Program-made: the position numbers and the translations under genes
The notes under the pieces: model-generated
Database searches by the model: none
Told to the model about the DNA's origin: nothing
Seen by the model: the letters and a program-made list of their open reading frames with translations, nothing else
Assembly (NCBI RefSeq): GCF_900199375.1
Contig: NZ_LT900217.1
Coordinates: forward strand, 434,001 to 498,000
Origin: Gordonibacter urolithinfaciens
Lineage (GTDB): Bacteria > Actinomycetota > Coriobacteriia > Coriobacteriales > Eggerthellaceae
Direction of reading: 5' to 3'
Length of the DNA stretch: 64,000 bases
Part shown: positions 49,294 through 59,341 of the stretch, piece after piece
Layout of the letters: each line of letters begins with the position of its first letter
Numbering within the stretch: position 1 is the first letter of the stretch

Positions 49294-51714
49294 ATGAAAA
49301 TCAGCACCCTTTGCGCATGCCGCGGCGACGGCAGAGGATACATTAGCTTCAAAGTTACGCAATTAAACCAAAACAGCAGAATGAATCTTTCGGGTGTGGC
49401 TCCGGCAGGCAAACAGGTGCCTATGCAACTCTACGTAACAGCCGAGTCGGCGCGAGAAAAGACCGTAGTGATCGCGTTTCCCCTCGTTCCATGCAAGATT
49501 GACTACACACTCTCAGAAATCGACAGGGAGGGCAACACGCTATCTTCCTGCAAAAAGAGCATTCGACCTTTTATCTTGAAGTGGGCATCGCGCTACAACT
49601 ATCGATTCAAGAAGCAGCAATGTCACTCCATTCGAGATATTGAAGAAGTGGACTACTTCAAACATGCAACCATAGATTTCAAAGAGTGTATACCGACCGC
49701 CACCGACACGATCCTGCGGATCACCTTGACGCTTCCCACCCGAAACGATATTCCATACAAGCTCAGGCTCCTCGACGAAAAGTTTAATCAACTTCCCCTC
49801 AACTCAACCATAATGAACGACTCGCTTGTGTCGCTCGAATACGACGAAGTATCCGAGCTGAGATTCATAGATATCTCGTTGCGCATCCCCCATGATATAA
49901 AGACGTACATTATTGAGTTCACCGATACGTCGGATACCATCCGGCAAAACTTCGCATGCTTGGAGACAAGTCTTTATGCTTACCTCCTCAGGCGGTTTCA
50001 CGACCTCACCCTCGATGCAGCCCATGATCCCAAGTATCAAGCCTGGGCCTCAAAGAGAAAGCCCACGGACGCCTTTACTAAACAGCAGAAGCGAACGAGA
50101 TTCGAACATGCACCGTTAATAAGCATCATCGTTCCGCTCTTTCATACCCCCCCTGCCTTTTTTCGCGATATGGTGGAAAGCGTGCTAGCCCAAACATACA
50201 GCAAATTTGAGCTCATCTTGGTCAATGCCGACAGGAGCAATAGCGAGCTATCCGCAGAAGTCAACGAGGCCCTCTCTCGCGATCGGAGAATCCGGGAAGT
50301 AGAGTGCCCTGAGAACAGGGGAATCTCTCTGAATACTGCGGAGGGTATCAAAGTCGCGCAGGGGGACTATCTTGCCTTCCTTGATCACGATGACCTGCTG
50401 GAGCCAGATACGCTTTTCCTATATGTTTCCGCGATAAACAAAGATCCCAGCATCGATCTTCTCTACTGCGACGAGGATAAACTTTTCCCTGACGGATCAT
50501 ACGGCGACGCTTACTTTAAGCCGGACTTCAGTCTCTTCCTTTTGCGAGAAATCAACTACATCTGCCACTTTCTAATGATCCGCAAAACGGTCGTGTCGAA
50601 AATGGAGCCCCCGGATCCGAAATACGATGGCGCCCAAGATCATCACATGGTCTTGCAGGCGGTTGATCAGGAAGCGCACATCCATCACGTTCCCACGGTT
50701 CTTTATCACTGGAGAATATGTGAAGGCTCGACGGCGGCTGGGACAGCGAGCAAGCCGTACGCAGACGTTGCCGGAAAACTCGCAATCGAGCATCATCTTG
50801 AGAAGCAGAGGATCAAAGCCCGCGTTGGGAACACGGAAGCCCCGTGCCGCTATCGCGTAACATACGAGCCAGCGCAACAACCCCTCGTCTCAATCGTGAT
50901 ACCCAATAAAGACAACGCCGAAGTTCTCGCCGTCTGCATTGACTCTATCCTCGAGAAAAGCACTTATGAAAATTTTGAGATTATAATTGTCGAGAACAAC
51001 AGTACCCAGCCCAAAACGTTTGACTATTACACCAGTATTGCCGAACAAGACTCCCGAGTATCGATAATAACATGGGAGCACGAATTCAATTTCTCCAAAA
51101 TCATAAACTTCGGCGCATCGAAGGCAATGGGTGAGTACCTTATCCTCCTGAACAACGACACCGAGGTTATTAGCCCCCGCTGGATTGATGACATGCTCGG
51201 AATTTGCCAACAATCGCAGGTTGGTATCGTGGGTGCAAAGCTTTACTTCCGAGATGGAACCATTCAGCATGCCGGGGTTGGCATTGGCGGCGAAGGCGCG
51301 GGTCACTTGAACGTTAATCTGGATAAAAGCGCGTCGGGATATTTCAATACAACCATCACAACTCACGAGCTCAGCGCCGTCACCGCTGCGTGCATGATGA
51401 CCAAGCGTTCGGTGTTCTTCGAGGTAGGAGGGTTTGAAGAAGATCTTGTCGTTGCTTTCAACGATGTAGATTATTGCCTCAAAGTAAGACGTAGTGGCAA
51501 ACTCGTGGTATTTTGCGCAGAAGTTGAGCTGTACCATTACGAATCGCTATCGAGAGGGTATGAGACGACGGAGAGCAAGCAGATCAGGTTTCATCGAGAG
51601 GCATCCCTGCTCAATCTCCGTTGGCCTGAATTTTATGTTAAAGGAGATCCGTATTTGAACCCGAATCTTTATCCTGGCAATATGTACTATCGGCTCAACG
51701 ACCGAAACCTTTGA
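49294..51714 (+). CDS. Large glycosyltransferase with N-terminal beta-rich domain and two GT2 domains
   Basis: 806 residues from ATG 49294 (GAGGAAA 5 bases upstream). Residues 1-265 form an unrecognised, probably beta-rich region. GT2 domain one begins at about 273 (PLISIIVPLFHTPPAFFRDMV) with metal motif AFLDHDDLLEPDTLF. GT2 domain two begins at about 525 (PLVSIVIPNKDNAEVLAVC) with LILLNNDTEVISPRW and a late CLKVRRSGKLVVFC. Both domains look intact, so two different linkages may be made. Such proteins build rhamnan-like or teichoic-like chains. Head of a plus-strand set that continues with a membrane protein and a flippase. Confidence 0.87.
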   Translation: MKISTLCACRGDGRGYISFKVTQLNQNSRMNLSGVAPAGKQVPMQLYVTAESAREKTVVIAFPLVPCKIDYTLSEIDREGNTLSSCKKSIRPFILKWASRYNYRFKKQQCHSIRDIEEVDYFKHATIDFKECIPTATDTILRITLTLPTRNDIPYKLRLLDEKFNQLPLNSTIMNDSLVSLEYDEVSELRFIDISLRIPHDIKTYIIEFTDTSDTIRQNFACLETSLYAYLLRRFHDLTLDAAHDPKYQAWASKRKPTDAFTKQQKRTRFEHAPLISIIVPLFHTPPAFFRDMVESVLAQTYSKFELILVNADRSNSELSAEVNEALSRDRRIREVECPENRGISLNTAEGIKVAQGDYLAFLDHDDLLEPDTLFLYVSAINKDPSIDLLYCDEDKLFPDGSYGDAYFKPDFSLFLLREINYICHFLMIRKTVVSKMEPPDPKYDGAQDHHMVLQAVDQEAHIHHVPTVLYHWRICEGSTAAGTASKPYADVAGKLAIEHHLEKQRIKARVGNTEAPCRYRVTYEPAQQPLVSIVIPNKDNAEVLAVCIDSILEKSTYENFEIIIVENNSTQPKTFDYYTSIAEQDSRVSIITWEHEFNFSKIINFGASKAMGEYLILLNNDTEVISPRWIDDMLGICQQSQVGIVGAKLYFRDGTIQHAGVGIGGEGAGHLNVNLDKSASGYFNTTITTHELSAVTAACMMTKRSVFFEVGGFEEDLVVAFNDVDYCLKVRRSGKLVVFCAEVELYHYESLSRGYETTESKQIRFHREASLLNLRWPEFYVKGDPYLNPNLYPGNMYYRLNDRNL

Positions 51715-51783
51715 TATGATTGATTGGTTCGAACGCGCAAAGCAGCAGAAACGTTCGAGCTACCGACATAAGAGGAGACAACC

Positions 51784-53982
51784 TTGCCATCGATAGCGAC
51801 AGGTAAGCAGGGTGCAGGAAAAGACATGGTTCAGCGCTGCAGCCCGTACGTTTTCATTGTATTCGCTTCAGCTTTTGTCGCGCTTTACGGTGAGTCGTTC
51901 TATGAAATATGCAGAGGATATTACTCGGGAGAGTATCTTGGGCTTATTACCTCTACCATGACATATGGAGTAGCCGCACGAACCTGCTTGCTTTTTCTCA
52001 TTTCGATTGCCGTTTCTTTTGCCTTTTTCAAGCTGTGGAAGCATCTATCAGGATACATCTACCGATTTCGCTACCTCATTGCGGGTGTCATTCTCGCAAT
52101 TTGTACGATATTTGAAATTAGTGGCTCTTCTGTTGGCTGTTGGAGCCCCTATTTGAATGAACCCGCAAGCTCGACTACACTTTTTGGAATCCCACGTGCA
52201 ATAAGATCTGATGAATGGCTCGTCAACCTTCCCACCTTCCTTTCGCAATCGTTTAACGACTACGGCACTTCGTCTTCGATCCTGCGCGGAACAATCACCG
52301 ACACAACAATGCCCATCAGCGCGCCTTCGTGGTCATTGGCAACGCTGTTCCACCCTTTTCAATGGGGGTATCTTGTTTTCGGGTCAGCGAAAGGGGTGGC
52401 GTTCGAGTGGACGTCAGCGAAGTTGGCACTAATTATGGTATCTTTCGAATGCGCAATGCTCTATACCCGGAAGAATAAGGCCCTCAGTGCTGCCGCCGCA
52501 ATAATGCTGTCCTTTTCTCCTTTGATACTCTGGTGGAACACAGGAGCGGCCCTTGTCTTCGGGCAAGGACTTGTCATTGCGTTGTACCACCTCGTCAACC
52601 GAGACAGCTTCAAAGTCAAACTTATTGCTTCGATCGCCCTTGCATGGCTTGCAGGGTGTTACCTCATGATGATGTATCCAGCTTGGCAGGTTCCGTTCTT
52701 CTTTATTTTTGCAGTCTTCGGCATCTGGGTGATTTTGAGTTACCGAAAGAATACAAAAGGAGGCTCCCCAGAACTACGCACGTTCGCACCTCGAAAAAGC
52801 ATCCTCCTCTTGCTTCTTTGCTGTATTGCAGTTGTCGTCATGATTGTCCTTGTGTTTGTCGGGGCACGTGATGCACTCCTTGCTACCACCTCTACAGCCT
52901 ATCCTTCAGGGCGCGTATCGACTGGCGGTGGCTTAATTCCCTATTTATTCGGCTACGGCTCAAGCATTTTCTTGCCTCTATCCTCAGGGCAGATCAACGC
53001 AAGCGAGTTGTCAGTGATGTTCACGCTCTTTCCCTTGGGGCTCATTGCCGGATGCGTCAATTCCTACAAGCGTAAGGATGTGCTTTCTCGACTTCTCGTG
53101 ACCCTAGAGATCATCTTCCTCATTTACGGTATTTTCGGCTTTCCAGAATGGCTTTCGCGAATAACTCTTTTTAGTTACATTCCCACTCAACGACTCCTAT
53201 TTCCGCTGGGCTGCATCGACATCTTTCTTCTCATTCGCGCCCTTTCGCAATGTGACCGCCCCTTAGTGAAACCTCGTCCGGCGACCCTCATCGCAACAGG
53301 ACTCGTCTCACTTTCAATATTCATTGCATGCCTTTCAAACGCATTGTTCGATATGTTGTTTGCTGAGAAGATCACGATGTTGATTGCGATTATGCTCATC
53401 TGCACACCATGCATACTCGCCCTTGTCACAAGATTCTCTGTGAATATGTTTGCCGCCTCTATCGCCTGCGTCCTCCTCTCAACCGGTCTTTGTGTTAATC
53501 CAATTCAAAAAGGACTCGATCCTCTCACAGATTCCGCCTTGTATTCCGAAGTCAAGCAGATTGCAGAGTCCAACCCGACGGGATTATGGATAGCCGAAGA
53601 CACAATCGCTATGGCGAATTTTTGCGTCGCAGCAGGTGCGCCAACCATAAACTCAACGAACGCTTACCCAGATTTGGAAAGATGGGAAGCGCTTGACCAA
53701 GAGGGAACCTGCACTGAGATATACAATAGATATGCGCATATAGTAATATCCTTTCAAAGCACCGTCGATACCACTTTTAATCTTCTGCAGGACGATGCGT
53801 TTCAAATCAGCCTTAATTGGAGTGATCTCGAAAAACTGAACGTAAGTTATATCCTGACCCAAAATACATACCCCGATACACCAGTAGAAGGAATCAAGCT
53901 TTCGCTCATTGCTCAGAATAACGGATACAACATATATTTGATTAATTATACTTCACAGAATACTAGCAAGCTTGCTACCTGA
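51784..53982 (+). CDS. Multi-span membrane protein, GT-C-like (function not recognised)
   Basis: 732 residues from a TTG at 51784 with AGAGGAGA 5 bases upstream; an ATG at residue 16 is the alternative. About 13 membrane segments are seen, from YVFIVFASAFVALYGESFY to MLIAIMLICTPCILALV. A loop after the third segment contains GIPRAIRSDEWLVNLP, and a long extracytoplasmic loop has GTITDTTMPISAPSW. The last 140 residues are soluble and probably outside. The layout resembles membrane glycosyltransferases or polymerases that use lipid-linked sugars on the outer face, but no specific family could be fixed. It is followed 141 bases later by the flippase-like gene; that gap holds only AT-rich sequence. 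Confidence 0.7.
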   Translation: MPSIATGKQGAGKDMVQRCSPYVFIVFASAFVALYGESFYEICRGYYSGEYLGLITSTMTYGVAARTCLLFLISIAVSFAFFKLWKHLSGYIYRFRYLIAGVILAICTIFEISGSSVGCWSPYLNEPASSTTLFGIPRAIRSDEWLVNLPTFLSQSFNDYGTSSSILRGTITDTTMPISAPSWSLATLFHPFQWGYLVFGSAKGVAFEWTSAKLALIMVSFECAMLYTRKNKALSAAAAIMLSFSPLILWWNTGAALVFGQGLVIALYHLVNRDSFKVKLIASIALAWLAGCYLMMMYPAWQVPFFFIFAVFGIWVILSYRKNTKGGSPELRTFAPRKSILLLLLCCIAVVVMIVLVFVGARDALLATTSTAYPSGRVSTGGGLIPYLFGYGSSIFLPLSSGQINASELSVMFTLFPLGLIAGCVNSYKRKDVLSRLLVTLEIIFLIYGIFGFPEWLSRITLFSYIPTQRLLFPLGCIDIFLLIRALSQCDRPLVKPRPATLIATGLVSLSIFIACLSNALFDMLFAEKITMLIAIMLICTPCILALVTRFSVNMFAASIACVLLSTGLCVNPIQKGLDPLTDSALYSEVKQIAESNPTGLWIAEDTIAMANFCVAAGAPTINSTNAYPDLERWEALDQEGTCTEIYNRYAHIVISFQSTVDTTFNLLQDDAFQISLNWSDLEKLNVSYILTQNTYPDTPVEGIKLSLIAQNNGYNIYLINYTSQNTSKLAT

Positions 53983-54123
53983 TAAATGAAGATAGAGAGA
54001 AACATCGAGCGCTTTGGGTATTAATCGAATAGAAATCCTACGTATAGGTCTTGCTGAATCGAGCTGTAACACTACCTATGCAGATCATATAATCTCAATT
54101 GATCTAGCCAAACAAGGCGGGTA

Positions 54124-55369
54124 ATGATGTCGAAAACAATCGAACCTCTGTCCGTAAAGCATAATTTATTGTGGAACACGATAGGGTGTTTATTTTATCT
54201 TGGCTGCCAGTGGCTTACGACGATTCTTGTAGTCACACTCACTGGAGATTACGCAAATTCCGGCCTTCTCGCGTACGCCATGGCTGTAGGCAACATTTTC
54301 GCCCCAATAGCTCTTTACAAGATTCGTGCCTTTCAAGTATCAGATTTAAGTGGGGAATACACATCCGGTCACTACTTAGGTTTTCGATTATGCACCATAG
54401 TTGGAGCAGGCTTGATAACGACCACATATTTAGTTACCTCTACAGATGCGTTCTCATTTTTTCTCACATCCTTAATTTACCTTCTTTTCAAAGCTGACGA
54501 ATGTTTAGCGGATGTACTGTACGGAATTGAGCAAAAAAATAGGCGAATGGACTATATAGGAAAATCTCAATTATTACGGGGGCTTTTATCATTATCCACC
54601 TTTTGCATTTTCTTGCTTTTGTCGAATGACCTTAATTATGCAATTCTTGCCATGTTTGCAGCTTGTTTCTGCGTTACACTCTTTTACGATTATCCTAATG
54701 TAAGACTTTTCGGAGACGTGAAGCCAGTTATAAAAAAAACTCCCTATGCTCTCGCTTGCGAAGAACTGCTTCTCGATTATGATAGCAAGTTTTTTCACTG
54801 CCTCAATGGTTTCAATCGTTCGTCAGTATTTTGGGTCTACGTTCGGGGACGAAGCCCTGGGGATATACGCAGCCATCGCCACTCCAGCAGTGCTGATTCA
54901 AGCTTCCGCATCGTATCTTTATAGTCCAACATTGGTTCCCATCACTGAAATTTGGAAAAAGGGAGACCACGCAAAATTCGTGAAAACCTTTTCGAGGATA
55001 GCCTTAGCGCTCTTACTTGTTATCATCGCACTGATTCTTGTTCTTTCTATTGGCGGAATCTACCTCCTGCCTTTCGTTTTTGGAAACAGTATTCAACCCT
55101 ATCTCTATCTTTTGCCTTTCGTTTTGATCGGTACAGGAGCCATCGGATTACTATGGTTTATTAATGACGTACTAATTATTATGCGCTCGAAAAAATGGCT
55201 TGTTTTTGATAGTTTTCTAGCCTTTTTCATATGCCTTACAGCAATGATTCCGCTTATTAATTCCTTTTATATGAACGGGATTAATTATGCAATCATTTTC
55301 GCATGTTTAATTGGCATTATTTTGGGTTTAGCCGGCATAACCACAAGTCATCGACCAAGGAAAGCATAG
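54124..55369 (+). pseudogene. Wzx-like polysaccharide flippase, frameshifted in an A8 run
   Basis: The first frame (from ATG 54124, or ATG 54127 with AAGGCGGG upstream) encodes the N-terminal half of a MATE/MOP-type flippase: HNLLWNTIGCLFYLGCQWLTT, YAMAVGNIFAPIALYKIRAF. At the A8 run 54732-54739 it shifts. The second half (CFSIMIASFFTASMVSIVRQYF, GIYAAIATPAVLIQASASY, then five more membrane segments) is in another frame. Dropping one A gives KPVIKKLPMLSLAKNC and a product of about 414 residues with 12 membrane segments. The unrepaired frame ends at 54924. Flippases of this kind move undecaprenyl-diphosphate-linked repeat units outward; the locus also has an ABC exporter. Confidence 0.8.
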
Positions 55370-55417
55370 ACTTGGCATAAATGCTGTTGGAGACTGACAC
55401 TGAATCATAAATTCTTC

Positions 55418-55451
55418 CCTCGTACTTTTACTCTATGATAAAAGGACGAGG
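55418..55451. terminator. Bidirectional hairpin between convergent genes
   Basis: Two 6-bp stems separated by one mismatch (55418-55423 with 55446-55451; 55425-55430 with 55439-55444), 8-nt loop. It lies between the wzx-like stop (55369) and the stop of the minus-strand membrane protein (55596). Short T/A-rich flanks occur on both sides. Confidence 0.5.
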
Positions 55452-55595
55452 TTGAACTATTGAGCGACTATATTTGATACATCTTCTCTGCATGCATAAG
55501 TACAGTAACACCATCATACTTGTTACTACTTTGCTGATTTTCCTCTCTCACCTACAAGGAACATCACTTCGAAAAGAACGGACAGCCATTCCTTG

Positions 55596-57530
55596 CTAAG
55601 ACGAGCAAGCGATCTCATGTAAGACAATTGACGACTTTTCGTGTTTCACCTCATATAGAGCGCCTTTTCTTATTGAAGACACGTCGTCAAAAAGCGCATG
55701 ATATGTTTCGATGAAATATGTATCTACATTATGTAGATACATATAGTCATACCCTGCGATACGACCCGAGAAGCCTTCGATATCGGTATCGACATTCCAA
55801 TACCATTCGTCAGAAGGACCGAAACAAAAGTTATAATTAATTCCATCTGCATTAGTTAAATGAGGATTGATGTAATAGGCAATTTCCCATACTGCATCCC
55901 CCGTATTGTTCTGCGAAACAACAAAAACCGAATCACCCGAGTCGAGGGATCCTGCGATTTTATTTGCCTCTAGTTGCGTTGCCCTGACATCTTGTGCAAA
56001 TAGCGCAGGTTTAGCTCTCAACAAACTATCCGGCGGAAGAACAACTACCGCTGCAAGCAATGCGCACATGAAAACATAAGCAAGTTTTGCTTGGCTGCAA
56101 GAACGCTTAAAAAGCCAAGTTAAAACAGAATAATATATCAACACATACGTAGTAATTACATACGTTCCCATATATCGAGAATACGACGCCAAACTGGGCC
56201 CCTCATAGGACCCAAAGGAAAATGTATACAAAAACATCATAACGAATGCATATAGTATTGATCCAGAAGCAATTAAGATTACCAAGAAGAGCAACCGACG
56301 TCGATCAGCTTTTTTACTCATCAGTAAGAGAAGCAGCCCAAGAGTGATAAGGGTCATAAGTTGAAAATAACTCAACTGGATCGGATGAGACACAATGGGC
56401 GTCGACAAAACAGCAGAAATAAAGTTGGACATTGCAAGATGCTGCCAAGTTTCCCCGCCGCTTCCTGCTGCAATACCAGGCATCTGAAAAAGCTGTGACA
56501 AGCTTACGTGAAACTGAGATTCTACCGCAAGCGCCTGTATATAGCTATTCCATGATACGTAGGCAAATACTGGAAACACTCCTACCCCAATTGAGATAAA
56601 GATGAATCCTTGCACGGCTTTTCTCCGCGTACTATAAACTCCTTTTTTAACATGCATAGACCATCTAGCTATCAAGACCAAGACCACTAATCCCCAAAAG
56701 AAAATCCCCATTTGCTTCGATAGAACTATAAATGCAATCGAAATTCCGATGAATGTAGCACCAACCCCATGCCGGTAGTCTTCCTTTAATGCCAAAAATA
56801 TGCACCAAGCTCCGAGCACGCCGAAAGCAGGGTCAATATACACCGTTGTAAAGTATTGGCTTCCCGTTGGCTCCGATAAGCACAGGATAAAGAAAAGTAC
56901 CACGGCCATAAAACCTACTATTATTCGCCATTGAAGTTTGCTTCGATGGCGAATAATAGTATCAACCACAGGAAAGGCAAATGACAAAATAAAGATGTGC
57001 AGTGCTCTATAAAGGTAAGCCTCTTCATAGCAACCGCCGGACAAGCGGCACCATAACCATTCTATAATCTGAATAGCCGGAGGATAATCCTTATGCACCG
57101 CCAGAACAGAACTGTCAACCGAATAAAACGTATTGAGGCGAAGCATCTCCTTTATCATAACACCCCAATGGGAAAATTCGTCCCAGTTAGTGAATGATCG
57201 GTTTAAATCATAGAGGTATACGCCTACATAGGTCGTAACAAAAATCAGCAAACCAGGCGTGCAAAACCGTTGATTGAGCCAAAAGCTACTTTGATGATCG
57301 TTGCGAAAATGCACAAGTTTAACAGTATAAATAACAGGAAAGGAGGCAGCCCAAAGCAAGAGGAAACAGAACCCGGGCTCAAAGTTTCCAAAAACTAGAG
57401 CACTGCTGTAGAGTACAAGTCCTCCACCCATTAATGTAATAGGCAAGCAATGTCCGAAATCTCTTCTTGAAAGAGCTACCGATGTCCCGTTAGCCAGCAC
57501 GAGAAAAACAAGCGGTCCGATTAACCCCAT
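55596..57530 (-). CDS. Multi-span membrane protein, probable GT-C glycosyltransferase or polymerase
   Basis: 644 residues; AAGAAGGG lies 6 bases before the ATG. About 12 membrane segments. After the fourth segment comes the loop RSFTNWDEFSHWGVMIKEML, whose WDE acidic pair is the usual place of the catalytic Asp in GT-C enzymes, followed by VHKDYPPAIQIIEWLW. A soluble C-terminal domain of about 140 residues (SGDSVFVVSQNNTGDAVWEI) probably lies outside. It likely acts on lipid-linked glycans at the outer membrane face; a Wzy-like polymerase is the alternative. AT-rich like the rest of the acquired block and transcribed toward the flippase gene. Confidence 0.72.
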   Translation of the reverse strand: MGLIGPLVFLVLANGTSVALSRRDFGHCLPITLMGGGLVLYSSALVFGNFEPGFCFLLLWAASFPVIYTVKLVHFRNDHQSSFWLNQRFCTPGLLIFVTTYVGVYLYDLNRSFTNWDEFSHWGVMIKEMLRLNTFYSVDSSVLAVHKDYPPAIQIIEWLWCRLSGGCYEEAYLYRALHIFILSFAFPVVDTIIRHRSKLQWRIIVGFMAVVLFFILCLSEPTGSQYFTTVYIDPAFGVLGAWCIFLALKEDYRHGVGATFIGISIAFIVLSKQMGIFFWGLVVLVLIARWSMHVKKGVYSTRRKAVQGFIFISIGVGVFPVFAYVSWNSYIQALAVESQFHVSLSQLFQMPGIAAGSGGETWQHLAMSNFISAVLSTPIVSHPIQLSYFQLMTLITLGLLLLLMSKKADRRRLLFLVILIASGSILYAFVMMFLYTFSFGSYEGPSLASYSRYMGTYVITTYVLIYYSVLTWLFKRSCSQAKLAYVFMCALLAAVVVLPPDSLLRAKPALFAQDVRATQLEANKIAGSLDSGDSVFVVSQNNTGDAVWEIAYYINPHLTNADGINYNFCFGPSDEWYWNVDTDIEGFSGRIAGYDYMYLHNVDTYFIETYHALFDDVSSIRKGALYEVKHEKSSIVLHEIACSS

Positions 57531-58230
57531 AATTAACCCTTCTTAATACAGGCCCCAGTGAAAGAAACTGTATCGAACAAATCCTTTCACGCAATCCCAG
57601 TTTCCAATATTACACGATCGTACACATTAAGATCTTGACGTTCTTCTCCCACGTGTGCATATACCGCAAAATTTCGACTCAAAGAATAGACCGAACCTGT
57701 GTCCCGAGAATCAGAACTCTAAGGATAATTTTCCCGTATCCCATAATCTAGAGAGATCAAGTAAAGTCTGAGAAGGCATTGTGACGCAAACGCAGATTGC
57801 GCTCTAAACCTATCTGACGTCTCGGCAAGAAACATCGCGTGCCCCAATGATAGAGAGAGCTCCTTCTCTCTGCCACCATGAGAGGCTCTTGGCGTACACA
57901 GCAACTCGAGCATTTATGCATCCATAAATCAAAAAGACCGAGAAATAAAGACCATCGTTGCCGTCCGAGCAAGAAAAATTAGTCGCAAGTTTTGAAAACC
58001 CGCTGACATCATCAGGGTTGAACTAATAACGGGGTGGAAATCGAACCACCCGCGTAAATGATCCTAATCTTACGATCAAGATGCGCTCTGCGTTGACTCC
58101 GGCATAAAGAGAGTCGCATTAGAAGAAATCCGCCACACTCATCAAACCATACCGTTAGCGCCCCGCGACGGCTGGCGCGCGGGAGGTCTTTCGGGTAGGA
58201 TAGGTGCATTCGAGAATCGAGGAGCGAAAC
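57531..58230. other. 700-base intergenic region at the right edge of the polysaccharide locus
   Basis: No credible gene is seen; short minus-strand frames here (57719-57913, 57757-57972) have no recognisable similarity and no ribosome sites. The left part is AT-rich. Around 58026-58105 lies a tRNA-like remnant (separate entry). From about 58150 composition returns to the GC-rich native type, so the boundary of the acquired DNA is in this stretch. Confidence 0.6.
58026..58105 (-). pseudogene. Degenerate tRNA-like remnant
   Basis: On the minus strand a TTCGATT T-loop-like segment is flanked by GGTGG/CCACC but with one extra loop base. A 5-bp anticodon-type stem (ATCTT/AAGAT) holds a 6-base loop, and the presumed acceptor strands (ATGCCGG with CCGTTAT) pair at six of seven positions including one wobble. 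D-arm pairing is poor. This does not make a normal tRNA; it looks like a decayed tRNA gene. Confidence 0.3.
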
Positions 58231-59220
58231 GTGCAAGAGACGAAGGACGCGCAGGCCGGGGCGCCGCGCACCCAGAACGTGCCCGAGCAGGGCAGCGTGG
58301 CCGTGCTCATCCCCTGCTACAACGAGGCCGTGACCATCGGCAAGGTGGTGGACGACTTCCGCCGGGTGCTGCCGGAGGCCACGGTGTACGTCTACGACAA
58401 CAACTCCTCGGACGGCACGGGGGCCATCGCGCGCGAGCACGGGGCCGTGGTGCGCTGCGAGCGGCGCCAGGGCAAGGGCAACGTCGTGCGCCAGATGATG
58501 CGCGACATCGACGCGGACTACTACCTCATGGTGGACGGCGACGACACCTACCCGGCCGAGGCCGCGCCGGAGCTCCTCGCCCCCCTCGTGGCCGACGAGG
58601 CCGACATGGTGGTGGGCGACCGCCTCTCCAACGGCACCTACGGCGAGGAGAACGACCGCGCGTTCCACGGCTTCGGCAACGACCTCGTGCGCGTGCTCAT
58701 CAAGTGGATCTACGGCTTCGAGTTCTCCGACGTCATGACCGGCTACCGCGCCTACAACGCCGTGTTCGCCAAGACCATGCCGGTGCTCAGCCCCGGCTTC
58801 GAGATAGAGACGGAGCTGTCCATCCACGCGGTGGACAAGCGCTGGCGCATCGCCGAGGTTCCCATCGACTACCGCGACAGGCCCGAGGGCTCGGAGAGCA
58901 AGCTGGACACGTTCTCCGACGGGTGCAAGGTGCTGCTCATGATCCTGTCGCTGTTCAAGGACTACCGGCCGCTGGCCCTCTTCAGCTGGGTGGCGCTGCT
59001 GTTCTGCGTGCTGGGGCTCGTCGCGGGCGTGCCCGTGGTCTGGGAGTTCGCCGCCACGGGGCTCGTGCCGAAGCTGCCCTCCGCGCTTTTGGCCGTGGCG
59101 CTCGTGTTCATCGGCATCTTGAGCTTCACCTGCGGGCTCATCCTGGACACCGTGGTGAAGGGCACCCGCAAGCAGTACGAGCTGCAGGTGACGAGAGCTT
59201 ACATAAGTCACAAAAAATAA
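58231..59220 (+). CDS. GT2 polyprenyl-phosphate-type glycosyltransferase
   Basis: 329 residues from GTG 58231, with GAGGAG 6 bases upstream. The DPM1-like GT2 domain covers about 20-210: VAVLIPCYNEAVTIGKVVDD, VYVYDNNSSDGTGAIARE, YYLMVDGDDTYPAEAAPEL (DxD), and FSDVMTGYRAYNAVFAKTMP. Two C-terminal membrane segments follow (LALFSWVALLFCVLGLVAG, LLAVALVFIGILSFTCGLIL). It probably loads a sugar onto a polyprenyl phosphate. Its high GC content matches the core genome, unlike the locus to its left, so it may be a native flank of the polysaccharide region. It is convergent with the autolysin gene. Confidence 0.88.
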   Translation: MQETKDAQAGAPRTQNVPEQGSVAVLIPCYNEAVTIGKVVDDFRRVLPEATVYVYDNNSSDGTGAIAREHGAVVRCERRQGKGNVVRQMMRDIDADYYLMVDGDDTYPAEAAPELLAPLVADEADMVVGDRLSNGTYGEENDRAFHGFGNDLVRVLIKWIYGFEFSDVMTGYRAYNAVFAKTMPVLSPGFEIETELSIHAVDKRWRIAEVPIDYRDRPEGSESKLDTFSDGCKVLLMILSLFKDYRPLALFSWVALLFCVLGLVAGVPVVWEFAATGLVPKLPSALLAVALVFIGILSFTCGLILDTVVKGTRKQYELQVTRAYISHKK

Positions 59221-59341
59221 TTCTGGAAAGGCGTAGATAAACAACGACGTAGCTGGTTTTAAAAATGCAAACTCGATTTTTCCCAGCAACACCCTTACAG
59301 GCTCACGATATGTAACAGTTTACTGAGAACGATCAGAGTTG

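Noticed and set aside
57719-57972. Two short minus-strand frames in the intergenic region
   Set aside because: No ribosome site, no recognisable similarity, and they overlap each other in different frames.
58012-59292. 426-residue minus-strand open frame
   Set aside because: It is the shadow of the GT2 gene on the plus strand, which has full motif support and a ribosome site.
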